Source of the DNA: a bacterium
GTDB lineage: Bacteria; Cyanobacteriota; Vampirovibrionia; Gastranaerophilales; UBA9971
NCBI GenBank assembly: GCA_037147175.1
Contig: JBAWVS010000002.1
Span: 1-64,000 of the forward strand
DNA length: 64,000 nt
Direction of reading: 5' to 3'
The notes under the pieces were generated by a model, which was not told where the DNA came from, ran no database searches, and saw only the letters and a list, made by a program, of their open reading frames with translations. Positions within the stretch are counted from its first letter, which is position 1; each line of letters opens with the position of its first letter. The position numbers were made by a program, and so were the translations under genes. This document shows positions 34,387 through 43,159 of the stretch, one piece after another.

Positions 34387-36674
34387 TGACTTTTATACAA
34401 CCTAAAGCTTACCAAAACTGTATAGTAGATTTAAGAGCAGGTCTTGATGCAAATAACGGAGTCTTATATAACTATGCAAAAGATTATAACCCTGCAAATG
34501 CGGCAGGAGATGCCATTATTTCAGGTTTGCCAGCACCTTATGTCAGCGGAAACGGAACAGATTCCCCTTATTATATAAGATTATTAGGTGACGGCAGTAA
34601 AATTTCCATTGACCCATCCTCTAAACTGCATTTAGGAAGTACCGTAACAGTTGAATTTATCTTTGCCGTTGAAGACGATTTAATGGAAAAATATAATGAT
34701 TATGATGTTAATAAGGAATATTTTCATTGTATGAAGGCAGGTTCGTGGAGTTTATTACAAAATGGTATTCAATTTTATGCTTCCGTACAATCTATTGGTA
34801 CTTTAATCGGCTATGGTTCTGAAAAAAGCACTTATGCCAATGAAATTAATCAATATGCAATAACCTATGATAATAATAATCTATTACAATATTTTAACAG
34901 AATGCCTGTAATGGAAACCCATGTAGCAAGAGATATGACTTATCTTAACGAAGGCGATGGGATTATTATACAAAGTTTTTATGGAAAACCTTTGAGGGTA
35001 TACGGATTAAGAGTTTACAATAAAATTTTAACCACTGAGGAATTAACATACAACTATAATCTTATTTTTAACACGAGCCAAACAAGCGATTTACTGGTTT
35101 CCAATGAAATTACAAAGACATTGCCTGATAATTTTGTCGGAACAAATTGGTTCGGTCCGTGGGAAGATACAGACCTTGCAAAAATACTTATTGATAATTT
35201 AAACAGCAAAAACCAGATGGATATTTTCGCAAAAAACATAAAATTATCAGGATTTGATGTAATAAGATTCCCTGGAGGAGCATCGGTTACTTATACTCAC
35301 TACGGAAAACCCTATAGTGACCTGTGTCAGGGCGTACATAATTTTTGTGTAAATAATGATTTGCCTGACTGTACCCCGAAAACCGAATCATCAATAATGT
35401 TTCCTGATGCTGTACTTGATTTTTGCAAAAATCATAACTTTAAAGTCCAATATCAGCTTAATATTGACACATATTTTGACAGTCAGGACAATACCGTTAA
35501 ATATATAAAAAATGATAATGTTATAGAGGGCTCTAGAGATTACGGTTCTGGAACTGTTGACTGGACAAAAATGGAGATTGCAAGTAATACCGCAAAGGCT
35601 CTTGTTCAACACATTGTAGATTCAGGCTATAGTGATGTTATTTATAGTTTTGAAATAGGCAATGAGAACTATGGTTCTTGCGGTGGTTGCGGGACTTATA
35701 GCGGTTCTGAATACGCCAGAATTTGCGATTTATTTATTTCAAAAATAAGAGAAATAAGTCAGGATTTTAAATTTACTGTTATTGCTAATGATAAATACGA
35801 TGTCCCCACTGACCCTGCTAGAGCTTATATAACAAATCCATTTTTTACAAGAGATTTGGTTAATAGTTCTTATTTTTCTCCGTACAAAAATGATGACAAA
35901 ATAATCTATTCGCCTCATCACTACCCTATGAAGCCTTACTATTTGTCTTCTAGCCAAACAATGACTAATTTTGACAGATATTGCGATATTATTCTTAACG
36001 GATCTGTTTTTGACTGTAGAGAAGTAGACAAGTATCTTTCAGAATTAGGGGTTACAAATCCAAATATTGTGGTCGGAGAATTTAACTCTATTAATACAGG
36101 AACTGCATTTTTTCAGACGTGGGCTTCTGCTCTGGGAGTTGCCAGATTTATTATTTCAGCGGCAAATAACAGCGGAACATTAAAAATATTGCACTTCAAC
36201 CTTTTTAAAACGTGGAGAGGTATAACTTTTGATGGCGGTTCTTTTGGAACAATGCAATATTCAACAAATAAGAAAGATTTAGCAAGTTTATTTGTCAGAT
36301 TCCCTGTTAGTTATGTAATATCACTGCTCAATAAATATATATTTAGAAATATACTGAATAATAATTCAAAAACACAGGGTGTTGAGTCTGTAATAAGCAG
36401 TCAGGGCAACTATTACAGTATCGTAATTTTCAACGGCAATATTGACAGAACAATAGCACTTGATTTAGGCGGTTTAAATTTAAATTTTGTTCAAAAAATT
36501 GTACTGGGTGAAGATGTTCCGCTTAGTTTTGCTCCGCTTTCTAGTGCTGATAATAACGACAATCCTGCCACTATCAAGACAATGAAAACAAAAATAGATA
36601 AAACCCCTATAGACATTAACAGTATTAGCCTAAAAAGTAATACTTTGACGGTGTTGTTATTACGTAAACAATAA
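34386..36674 (+). CDS. LamG-like domain fused to a GH-A clan glycosidase
   Basis: A 762-residue protein without a signal peptide. Residues 1-230 read as a concanavalin/LamG-like sandwich (SKLHLGSTVTVEFIFAVE, GDGIIIQSFYGKPLRVYGLRVYNKILTTEEL). Residues 240-620 look like a TIM barrel related to GH51/GH39 alpha-L-arabinofuranosidases: GFDVIRFPGGAS, the acid/base-like Glu in SFEIGNENYG, HHYPM and the nucleophile-like Glu in NIVVGEFNS. A C-terminal beta domain closes it. It may be a surface or virion-associated polysaccharide-degrading enzyme. It is coupled to the upstream fibre-like gene and lies opposite the polysaccharide operon. The exact family is unsure. Confidence 0.65.
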   Translation: MTFIQPKAYQNCIVDLRAGLDANNGVLYNYAKDYNPANAAGDAIISGLPAPYVSGNGTDSPYYIRLLGDGSKISIDPSSKLHLGSTVTVEFIFAVEDDLMEKYNDYDVNKEYFHCMKAGSWSLLQNGIQFYASVQSIGTLIGYGSEKSTYANEINQYAITYDNNNLLQYFNRMPVMETHVARDMTYLNEGDGIIIQSFYGKPLRVYGLRVYNKILTTEELTYNYNLIFNTSQTSDLLVSNEITKTLPDNFVGTNWFGPWEDTDLAKILIDNLNSKNQMDIFAKNIKLSGFDVIRFPGGASVTYTHYGKPYSDLCQGVHNFCVNNDLPDCTPKTESSIMFPDAVLDFCKNHNFKVQYQLNIDTYFDSQDNTVKYIKNDNVIEGSRDYGSGTVDWTKMEIASNTAKALVQHIVDSGYSDVIYSFEIGNENYGSCGGCGTYSGSEYARICDLFISKIREISQDFKFTVIANDKYDVPTDPARAYITNPFFTRDLVNSSYFSPYKNDDKIIYSPHHYPMKPYYLSSSQTMTNFDRYCDIILNGSVFDCREVDKYLSELGVTNPNIVVGEFNSINTGTAFFQTWASALGVARFIISAANNSGTLKILHFNLFKTWRGITFDGGSFGTMQYSTNKKDLASLFVRFPVSYVISLLNKYIFRNILNNNSKTQGVESVISSQGNYYSIVIFNGNIDRTIALDLGGLNLNFVQKIVLGEDVPLSFAPLSSADNNDNPATIKTMKTKIDKTPIDINSISLKSNTLTVLLLRKQ

Positions 36675-36682
36675 CAGCTAAT

Positions 36683-37402
36683 TTATGCCTTTTTGTTAAA
36701 TATTTCGTTGTTTAAAAATTCATTCACAACTTTAAGACTATTTGGAAAATACAATTCAACAGTTTTTGAATTATTTACTTTGTTAAAAGCCAATCTGAAC
36801 AATTCTGCAAAAGTTTCAGTGATTGCTGTCTGTCTGATTTGCTTTGGTTTATTATCCTGTACAAAATGTCTTAGACTTAGATTTTTGTCATTTTTTATTA
36901 TTTCATAATTTTTTTTAAAATCTTTTTCATACGCATTGATAAACTCTTGAGTGCTGGAGTAAGTCAAATCTTTTAAATCATTTATATTTCCAAAATTTTT
37001 GTATGCATCAATAAAATGCCCGAGTTCATGATATAAAATTGCTCCTATATGTTCTGTTTTTAAATTTTTTGAAAAAAGTACAATTCTTCTAATTTCATCA
37101 CTCATAACACCGCGTGATTCTTCGTCAAAATCAATTTTATATCCATAATTATTGTTAATTGTTTGTTCCAAATAAATGTCAGAAAACTTATAACCGACAA
37201 AAACGGACATTGTTTTATCAAGAAACAGTTTTGTGATTTCAATATTTAAATTTTTTAATTCATCTATTAGAGTTTTTAAAAATTTTTCATCAACATTTAA
37301 CCCATTTTGAATTTCAAGAGGAATTTTTAAATCATTATCAATGATAACTTTTGGATTATCAAAGATTTTTAAATTATATTTAGAATTATTCCAATTTTCC
37401 AT
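36683..37402 (-). CDS. Anthrax-lethal-factor-like (ATLF) metallopeptidase domain protein
   Basis: A zinc-peptidase-like protein of about 239 residues from ATG at 37402. The motif AILYHELGHFIDAY is HExxH, with the family-typical FIDAY tail, and a downstream ETFAELFRLAF provides the third ligand Glu, matching the ATLF (M34) family of lethal-factor-like domains. No signal peptide or other domain is visible. The frame is open to 37453, but that start would abut the tRNA terminator, so I prefer 37402. Convergent with the glycosidase gene, eight bases apart, in a patch that looks acquired. The target is unknown and toxicity is not implied. Confidence 0.7.
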   Translation of the reverse strand: MENWNNSKYNLKIFDNPKVIIDNDLKIPLEIQNGLNVDEKFLKTLIDELKNLNIEITKLFLDKTMSVFVGYKFSDIYLEQTINNNYGYKIDFDEESRGVMSDEIRRIVLFSKNLKTEHIGAILYHELGHFIDAYKNFGNINDLKDLTYSSTQEFINAYEKDFKKNYEIIKNDKNLSLRHFVQDNKPKQIRQTAITETFAELFRLAFNKVNNSKTVELYFPNSLKVVNEFLNNEIFNKKA

Positions 37403-37453
37403 ATTATTACCATTGAGATTTTGTTTAACAACTCTAATTTGCCATAATAACAT

Positions 37454-37482
37454 AAAAAGCTCAGCATTTTGTTGAGCTTTTT
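37454..37482. terminator. Terminator behind tRNA-Arg
   Basis: AAAAAGCTCA, a nine-base loop and TGAGCTTTTT form a ten-pair stem including the A/T ends. On the minus strand it follows the tRNA 3' end by about 28 bases and ends in a T run. It directly precedes the metallopeptidase frame. Confidence 0.75.
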
Positions 37483-37509
37483 ATGAAAAATATAAATTAA
37501 ATTTATATA

Positions 37510-37583
37510 CACGCTTGGAGGGATTCGAACCCCCGACCTTCTGGTTCGTAGCCAGACACTCTATCCAGCTGAGCTACAAGCGC
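37510..37583 (-). tRNA. tRNA-Arg (anticodon ACG)
   Basis: A 74-nt cloverleaf on the minus strand: acceptor GCGCTTG pairing with CAAGCGT (one G-U pair), D arm AGCTCAGCTGGATAGAGT, anticodon arm TCTGG-CTACGAA-CCAGA with anticodon ACG, variable loop AGGTC, T arm GGGGGTTCGAATCCC and discriminator G. The CCA end is not encoded. Adenosine at position 34 would be deaminated to inosine by TadA, which is encoded at 61465 in this window. Confidence 0.93.
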
Positions 37584-37709
37584 ATAATCTATTTAATTTT
37601 TCTTAAAATAAATATAGCATAAACATATAGACACAATCATGATAAAGAAAAAATTTTTACTGTAAAACGAAGAAAAGATGTTTACACAAACTTATAGTAA
37701 AATGTTTTT

Positions 37710-39710
37710 ATGTCCAGACCTTTACAAGTTATATCAAAATATGCTCCTGCAGGCGATCAGCCGAAAGCCATAAACGAACTTTCGGCGGGGATAAAATTTG
37801 GCTACAAAAATCAAACTTTGCTCGGAGTTACCGGCTCCGGAAAAACTTATACTGTTGCACATGTTATTCAAAATATTCAAAAACCGACTTTAATAATTGC
37901 CCACAATAAAACACTTGCAGCACAACTTTATAACGAAATGCGAGAGCTTTTCCCCAATAATGCGGTTGAGTATTTTATAAGCTATTACGACTACTATCAA
38001 CCTGAAGCTTATATTCCGAGAACAGATACTTACATTGAAAAAACCTCCAGTATTAATGATGAAATCGACCGTTTAAGGCACAGTACTACAAGAAGCCTTT
38101 TTGAAAGGCAGGATGTAATTGTAGTTGCGAGTGTAAGCTGTATTTACGGACTGGGTTTACCCGAAAATTATTTTAAAGGCTCCATAAAAATTTCTGTAGG
38201 CGATTCTGTAGATAGGGATGAGCTTTTAAGACATCTTGTAAACGTGCATTACGAAAGAAATGATATTGAACTGGAACGAGGTTGTTTCAGGGCAAGAGGT
38301 GATTTTGTAGAAATAAAACCTGCTTATGAAAATATAATAATAAGAATACAGTTTTTTGGCGATGAAATAGAGAAAATTTCACGAATTAATCCAACGACAG
38401 GTGAAATTATTGAAATTTGCGCAAGAGTTGTTATTTATCCCGCTGTTCATTATTTATCAGGAGATGAGGATACTAAAGAAACCTGTCAACTTATTAAAAA
38501 TGAATTAACTGAACGTGTTAACGAACTTAACAGCCAAAATAAGATTCTGGAAGCCCAAAGACTTCTTCAACGAACACATCATGACTTAGAAATGATTAGA
38601 GAAGTCGGATATTGCAACGGAATTGAAAATTATTCAAGAATTTTTGAAAGAAGAGAAGCGGGAACACCTCCTGCAACTTTGATTGATTATTTTCCCGATG
38701 ACTTCTTGCTTATAATTGACGAATCACATGTAACTATTCCACAGATAAAAGCAATGTATAACGGCGACAGAGCAAGAAAAGATGTGCTTATAGATTATGG
38801 TTTCAGGCTTCCATGCTCAAGAGATAACAGACCTTTAAAAGCAGAAGAATTCTGGAAAAGAATTCAACGGGCAATATTTGTCTCTGCGACACCGGCGGAA
38901 TATGAACTGGGTATTTCCGAACAGGTGGTCGAGCAAATCATTAGACCTACAGGGCTTATCGATCCGGAAATTGATATTCGCCCTATAAACAATCAGGTTG
39001 ATGATTTAATTGTGGAAATCAAAAAAAGAGCTGACAAAAAAGAGCGCATACTTATTACCACTTTAACCAAAAAAATGTCTGAAGACCTTACGGATTATTT
39101 TTTACAGCTTGGAATCAGGGTAAGATATTTGCACAGCGAAATTCAATCTCTTGAAAGAGTGCAAATCCTTAGAGATTTGAGGCTTGGGGAATTTGATGTC
39201 CTAATCGGGGTAAATCTTTTAAGGGAAGGTCTTGATTTGCCGGAAGTAACCCTTGTTGCAATTATGGATGCTGACAAAGAAGGCTTTCTGCGGTCGGAAA
39301 CAAGCCTTATTCAGACAGTGGGAAGAGCCGCAAGAAATTCTTACGGAAAAGTTATAATGTATGCCGATAAAATTACTAACAGCATCAAAAAAGCCACTGA
39401 AGAAACCGATAGAAGAAGAGAAATTCAGAAAGAATATAACAGAATCAATAATATTACACCTAAAACTATTGTTAAACCCCTTTCTAACAATCTTTTAGAG
39501 ATGGTAAACAGTTTTCGCAGTCTGGAAGATGTTATTGCAGAAAAAATGGTTGAAATAGACGCAAAAATAAGCGATCTTCCCAAAATAATAGAAAAACTTG
39601 AAAAAGAAATGCATTCCGCCGCTAAAATTCTTGATTTTGAAAAAGCTGCAGAAATTCGTGATAAATTAAAGCAGCTCCGAGAAATGCACAAAGCTTTTTT
39701 GAATAAATAA
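37710..39710 (+). CDS. uvrB: Excinuclease ABC subunit B
   Basis: The DNA damage verification helicase of nucleotide excision repair; it loads from UvrA2B and recruits UvrC. The 666 residues include the Walker A loop [10 protein letters not shown] (about 39-48), the beta-hairpin [21 protein letters not shown] (two segments near 95-115), the DESH helicase motif, [13 protein letters not shown] (motif IV region), [30 protein letters not shown] (motif V region), QTVGRAARN (motif VI) and a C-terminal UVR domain for UvrC binding. The start ATG has no clear Shine-Dalgarno and a TATAGT box lies only 12 bases upstream, so the message may be nearly leaderless. Encoded alone. Confidence 0.97.
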   Translation: MSRPLQVISKYAPAGDQPKAINELSAGIKFGYKNQTLLGVTGSGKTYTVAHVIQNIQKPTLIIAHNKTLAAQLYNEMRELFPNNAVEYFISYYDYYQPEAYIPRTDTYIEKTSSINDEIDRLRHSTTRSLFERQDVIVVASVSCIYGLGLPENYFKGSIKISVGDSVDRDELLRHLVNVHYERNDIELERGCFRARGDFVEIKPAYENIIIRIQFFGDEIEKISRINPTTGEIIEICARVVIYPAVHYLSGDEDTKETCQLIKNELTERVNELNSQNKILEAQRLLQRTHHDLEMIREVGYCNGIENYSRIFERREAGTPPATLIDYFPDDFLLIIDESHVTIPQIKAMYNGDRARKDVLIDYGFRLPCSRDNRPLKAEEFWKRIQRAIFVSATPAEYELGISEQVVEQIIRPTGLIDPEIDIRPINNQVDDLIVEIKKRADKKERILITTLTKKMSEDLTDYFLQLGIRVRYLHSEIQSLERVQILRDLRLGEFDVLIGVNLLREGLDLPEVTLVAIMDADKEGFLRSETSLIQTVGRAARNSYGKVIMYADKITNSIKKATEETDRRREIQKEYNRINNITPKTIVKPLSNNLLEMVNSFRSLEDVIAEKMVEIDAKISDLPKIIEKLEKEMHSAAKILDFEKAAEIRDKLKQLREMHKAFLNK

Positions 39711-39738
39711 ACCGATAATTATTGTAAAAACCGTCTTG

Positions 39739-40140
39739 TTAAGAGCAAAATCTGTTCTTAAGATTTTGAGGGATTTTACTCATGTGCATAATTTTATTAA
39801 TAGTTTTTAAAAGCGTCTCAGAGGTTATCGGTTTTACAAGAAAACCTTTTGCTCCAATTTGAATTGATTCAATTATCAGGTTTCTCAACGCCGTTGAAGA
39901 ACAAATAATAACATTTGCATTTTCGTCCTGATTTATTATTTGATCTAAAATAGCAATACCGTTGGCGTCCGGCATAACTATATCAAGCAGAACAATATCA
40001 GGATTTAAGTCTTTGTACAAGGCTACCGCATCTTGCCCATTTTTTGCCTCGCCAATAATTTCATGTTGTTCTTTTTCGAGGAACTTCTTTAAAATAGTTC
40101 TCTGTACTGTAGAATCATCAACAATTAAAACTTTAGCCAT
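39739..40140 (-). CDS. Orphan CheY-like single-domain response regulator
   Basis: A 133-residue receiver domain with acidic pair DD at 8-9, phospho-acceptor Asp53 in LLDIVMP, a Ser/Thr in CSSTALRN and the Lys in LVKPITSE. It has no output domain and no kinase gene beside it, so it could be phosphorylated by CheA or another kinase. The C-terminal tail (KIPQNLKNRFCS) runs into a sequence similar to the interspersed repeats. The start has a good site, and the gene is convergent with uvrB. Confidence 0.88.
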   Translation of the reverse strand: MAKVLIVDDSTVQRTILKKFLEKEQHEIIGEAKNGQDAVALYKDLNPDIVLLDIVMPDANGIAILDQIINQDENANVIICSSTALRNLIIESIQIGAKGFLVKPITSETLLKTINKIMHMSKIPQNLKNRFCS

Positions 40141-40297
40141 TCCTAACCTCTAAATTTAGTTACTGCCTCTACTATATATAGAATTCCCAAATTTTTTATA
40201 AAATAACCCCTATATTTTCGGTTTTTATATATTTTACATTTGTTAATAATTTGTATACGTTTGTTGTTATATAAATATATATAGCATTAACAGCTTT

Positions 40298-40882
40298 TTA
40301 GTATTCAATACCTTTGCGTGCAGTAACACCTATGTCCCAATAATGTTTAATAGGGCAGATTTCCGAAACAAGATGCGACAGTTTTATTATCTCAGGATGG
40401 GCATGCCTACCTGTAAGAACAATTTCAAGAGCCTCCGGTTTATTTTTAAGAAAATCTTTCATTTCTTCAAGACTTATTAACCCCAGCTCTATAGCAATGT
40501 TAGCTTCATCAAGCACGATAAGATCAAACTCTCCTGACGCTGCAGCCTGTTGTGCTGCTTTCCAGCCGTAATTAACAGCGTTTTTATCTTCATCAGAGAG
40601 ATTGTTTTTATAGACAATTCTGTCTATTCCTGCCTGAATTATTTTTAACTGATTCATAAGTTTCGGGCTGAGTTCTCTGAAAGAAAACAACTCTCCATAT
40701 CCATTCCCGCCTTTGGCGAACATGACAATAAGAACTTTCCAACCTCGACCTAATGCTCTCATTGTTAACCCGAGAGAGGCAGTGGTTTTTCCTTTGCCAT
40801 CACCGGTGTAAACCTGAATATAGCCAATTTTATCAAACTTTGGATTAAACAGTTCTTCTGATGAAAGTTTTTCATTATGCAT
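40298..40882 (-). CDS. cobO: Cob(I)yrinic acid a,c-diamide adenosyltransferase
   Basis: A CobO/BtuR-type ATP:cob(I)alamin adenosyltransferase of 194 residues, producing adenosylcobalamin from salvaged or synthesised corrinoids. It has the Walker A loop VYTGDGKGKTTASLG (27-34 core) and the segments RALGRGWKVLIVMFAKGG, LIVLDEANIAIELGLIS, and EIVLTGRHAHPEIIKLS. A promoter with TTGACC and TATCAT is visible upstream. No other cobalamin gene is in the window, suggesting salvage; the B12-type radical SAM protein at 17975 is a possible user. Confidence 0.94.
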   Translation of the reverse strand: MHNEKLSSEELFNPKFDKIGYIQVYTGDGKGKTTASLGLTMRALGRGWKVLIVMFAKGGNGYGELFSFRELSPKLMNQLKIIQAGIDRIVYKNNLSDEDKNAVNYGWKAAQQAAASGEFDLIVLDEANIAIELGLISLEEMKDFLKNKPEALEIVLTGRHAHPEIIKLSHLVSEICPIKHYWDIGVTARKGIEY

Positions 40883-40911
40883 GACTTAAAACCTTATGAA
40901 AAATCATGTTC

Positions 40912-40940
40912 ATGATATGGCTCAAAAAAAGTCAGGTCAA
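40912..40940 (-). promoter_or_regulatory. Sigma-70-type promoter of cobO
   Basis: Minus-strand TTGACC, an exact 17-base spacer and TATCAT, with the predicted start about 25 bases before the cobO ATG. The leader is short, so no cobalamin riboswitch can fit. Confidence 0.6.
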
Positions 40941-41032
40941 GTATTCTTTTGTCCACACTTGACGGGCAATAGTCATGAAATATTATTTTTTTGAAACCAT
41001 GCAGTATTTTTCTTACTTGTTAATAACTGAAA

Positions 41033-42265
41033 TCAATATTCATTGGAATCATAATTTTGTGCAGCGGGTTCATTTGATAACCCGTCTGACGAGTCACCTT
41101 GAGATATAGAAGGTTTAAGAACAGCGACCATTGAAGATATTGCTGCATCTGCTTCTTTTTTTCTATTTATAGTTTCATTTATTTTAGCTATTTTTTGCAA
41201 GACTTCAGGATTAAGAGGAGTCATTGCTCCATCTATTGCTGCTTTTGTAGCCTCTGTAATAGAAGTCCCTTGTTCCAGAGCATCTGTTACTATAGCCTTT
41301 GCTATGCCTTTTCTTGCTGCGGCTATATTGGGGGCATGCTCAGCGGTTAGTTCTGTCATCCTGGCTTCTACATCTTGTACTATTCTTGCTACATCTTCAG
41401 CGACCGAATCACCTTCTGTACTGGCAACAGTATCTGTAATTTCTGGTGCTGCACCTCCTATTCCTGCGGCTGCCGCTGCTCCACGGACAAATCCAGGTTT
41501 GGTTACGTTAGAAAGGATTTCCTGAAAAGCGTTTGGAATATTTTTAATACTTTGCCATGTAGCTTCAATAATATTAAGATTTTTTCCTGTATTTATGCCG
41601 GCTGAAGTTAGAGCCGAATTTGCAGAATATACGGAAATACCGCCAATACAAGTACCTGCCCCAATATCATAAAAAGATTTTTCTTTTTCGATATGATCTT
41701 TAGCCTTATTAAATTTGCGAATACCTTTATATGCCTGATATGCACCGGTTGCAAGACCGAACGCCACAAGCAATATTCCTACTGGACTGTGTCCCTTTGC
41801 ATTTTTGCATTTGGCATTCAAAAATGTTATCCCTGCAATAGCACCAGCACCAACCGCCATATTAGTCGGACTGGAAATCAAAGTAGTTGCCGGAGATATT
41901 GCACCTTTGCCAAAATTCTTTGCCGCTTCTTGCCAATTTATATTATCTTTTTTAACATGTTTTTTTGAAGATTTTTCTTTTTTTACTTCATTATCAGATT
42001 CTTCTTTTACTTTTTTTGAAGGTTTTTCGCTTTTAACTTCGTCATCAGATTCTTCTTCGCTTGCTTTTTTTGAAGATTTTTCTTCTTTTACTTCATTATC
42101 AGATTCTTCTTTTACTTTTTTTGAAGTGGAAAGGTCCAGTTTATCTTTTTCAGCTTCATCTTCACTACCTTTAAATCCCACTTTTAAAGGCTGCTTAGGA
42201 GTATTATTTATTGATCTTATATTTGTTCTAAATGTTGGTGTATTCAGAACCAAGTTATTCATCAT
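41033..42265 (-). CDS. Charged-repeat protein with hydrophobic core, function unknown
   Basis: A 410-residue protein that I do not recognise. It starts with a short Asn/Thr-rich segment that ends in VGFKG, followed by three tandem repeats of a highly charged 17-18-residue unit (KKVKEESDNEVKEEKSS type, about residues 49-101). Residues 125-215 contain several hydrophobic, Gly/Ala-rich segments (PTNMAVGAGAIAGITFL, PVGILLVAFGLATGAYQ) that may be membrane-embedded; the C-terminal part is Ala-rich and helical, ending in an acidic tail. The start has the site GGAG. Stands alone. Its role is unknown; proteins of this kind are lineage-specific. Confidence 0.55.
   Translation of the reverse strand: MMNNLVLNTPTFRTNIRSINNTPKQPLKVGFKGSEDEAEKDKLDLSTSKKVKEESDNEVKEEKSSKKASEEESDDEVKSEKPSKKVKEESDNEVKKEKSSKKHVKKDNINWQEAAKNFGKGAISPATTLISSPTNMAVGAGAIAGITFLNAKCKNAKGHSPVGILLVAFGLATGAYQAYKGIRKFNKAKDHIEKEKSFYDIGAGTCIGGISVYSANSALTSAGINTGKNLNIIEATWQSIKNIPNAFQEILSNVTKPGFVRGAAAAAGIGGAAPEITDTVASTEGDSVAEDVARIVQDVEARMTELTAEHAPNIAAARKGIAKAIVTDALEQGTSITEATKAAIDGAMTPLNPEVLQKIAKINETINRKKEADAAISSMVAVLKPSISQGDSSDGLSNEPAAQNYDSNEY
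41963..42121. repeat. Tandem repeats encoding charged units
   Basis: Three imperfect units of 51-54 bases within the gene at 41033-42265, each encoding KK(V/A)(K/S)EESD(N/D)EVK(E/S/K)EK(S/P)S. All lengths are multiples of three, so unit gain or loss would keep the frame. Confidence 0.7.
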
Positions 42266-42433
42266 TTTTTCTCCGATGCTTTAATTGACTTCTTTCCAAT
42301 TAGTTAAAGTGCTGTAAAAGAAAAAATTGCTATTTTGCCGCCTTAAATTTTACATAAATTTACAATTATTTAAGAGCCTATCTTGTTAAAAATATAAAAA
42401 TCGAGATATACAAGTTTGATAGGCTCGTTTTAA

Positions 42434-42498
42434 GGACTGCGGTTAAAATCGTAAACGGCTTGTTTGACAAGGCGGTTTTGATTTTAACAAGACAGCTT
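42434..42498. repeat. 65-base interspersed repeat, copy B
   Basis: One base different from copy A at 27419 (G for A at one site). It is preceded by TAAGAGCCTATC and by an additional stem (GCCTATCTTGT...ACAAGTTTGATAGGC) that copy A lacks. It sits in the 300-base gap between the charged-repeat protein and the lemA terminator; besides these I see nothing coding in this gap. Confidence 0.75.
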
Positions 42499-42517
42499 GT
42501 AAACTTATTTTCTGCAT

Positions 42518-42550
42518 AAAAAAAGAGATGAGAAAAAGCATCTCTTTTTT
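42518..42550. terminator. Terminator after lemA
   Basis: AAAAAAGAGATG, an eight-base loop and CATCTCTTTTTT, a stem of 12 pairs, located 15 bases past the lemA stop. Strong intrinsic terminator, possibly bidirectional. Confidence 0.85.
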
Positions 42551-42565
42551 ATGATTTATATTTTC

Positions 42566-43156
42566 TTAAAATTGCACGTTTGGAGAGGATTTTTTAGCTT
42601 CATCAGCCTGAAAATATTCTCTTTTTTCAATTCCGATCATTCCTGCAACAATATTTGTCGGGAAAACTCTTATTTGGCCGTTTATAATCTGAACATTGTC
42701 GTTAAAATCCTTTCTTGCAACGGCAATCCTATTTTCTGTTCCGGCAAGTTCATCCTGAAGATTAATAAAAACTCTGTCAGCTTTAAGTTGAGGATAATTT
42801 TCAGATATTGCAAGCAATCTTGAAAGAGCTCCAGACATTTCGCCTTCTGCCTGACCGATTTGTTTCATATTTCCTGATTTAATTGCACCTGAAAGCTTTG
42901 ATCTTGATTCAGCCACAGAAATATAAATGTCTTTTTCGTGTTTTGCGTAGCCTTTAACTGTACTTACAAGGTTTGGAATTAAGTCGCCACGTCTTTGCAG
43001 TTGGTTTTCTACCTGACTCCAATTAGAGTTGACCGATTCATCGAGAGTTTGAAGTCTGTTATAAATTCCTATAAAATTCATAAAAGTAATCACTAATAGA
43101 AGTCCTATTACTCCTAAAACTATCAAAACAGTATTTAAAGCGCCTTTTCTTTTCAT
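42566..43156 (-). CDS. lemA: LemA family membrane protein
   Basis: A 196-residue LemA protein: an N-terminal membrane helix (VLIVLGVIGLLLVITFMNFI, residues 10-29) followed by a helical bundle on the outer side. Family landmarks are YNRLQTLDESVNSNWSQVENQLQRRGDLIPNLVSTVKGYAKHEKDI (two segments), SRLLAISENYPQLKAD and the NRIAVARKDFNDNVQIING segment. The function is unknown; LemA often sits beside TPM-domain (YgcG-like) genes as it does here, two genes upstream. Three bases separate it from the nucleotidyltransferase-like gene. Confidence 0.92.
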   Translation of the reverse strand: MKRKGALNTVLIVLGVIGLLLVITFMNFIGIYNRLQTLDESVNSNWSQVENQLQRRGDLIPNLVSTVKGYAKHEKDIYISVAESRSKLSGAIKSGNMKQIGQAEGEMSGALSRLLAISENYPQLKADRVFINLQDELAGTENRIAVARKDFNDNVQIINGQIRVFPTNIVAGMIGIEKREYFQADEAKKSSPNVQF

Positions 43157-43159
43157 TTT

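Noticed and set aside
33883-37402. A prophage or integrative element ending at tRNA-Arg
   Set aside because: No integrase, capsid, terminase or attachment-site duplication was seen, so only the fibre-like cassette itself is reported.
40883-41032. A cobalamin riboswitch upstream of cobO
   Set aside because: The predicted leader is only about 25 bases and no riboswitch core was seen.
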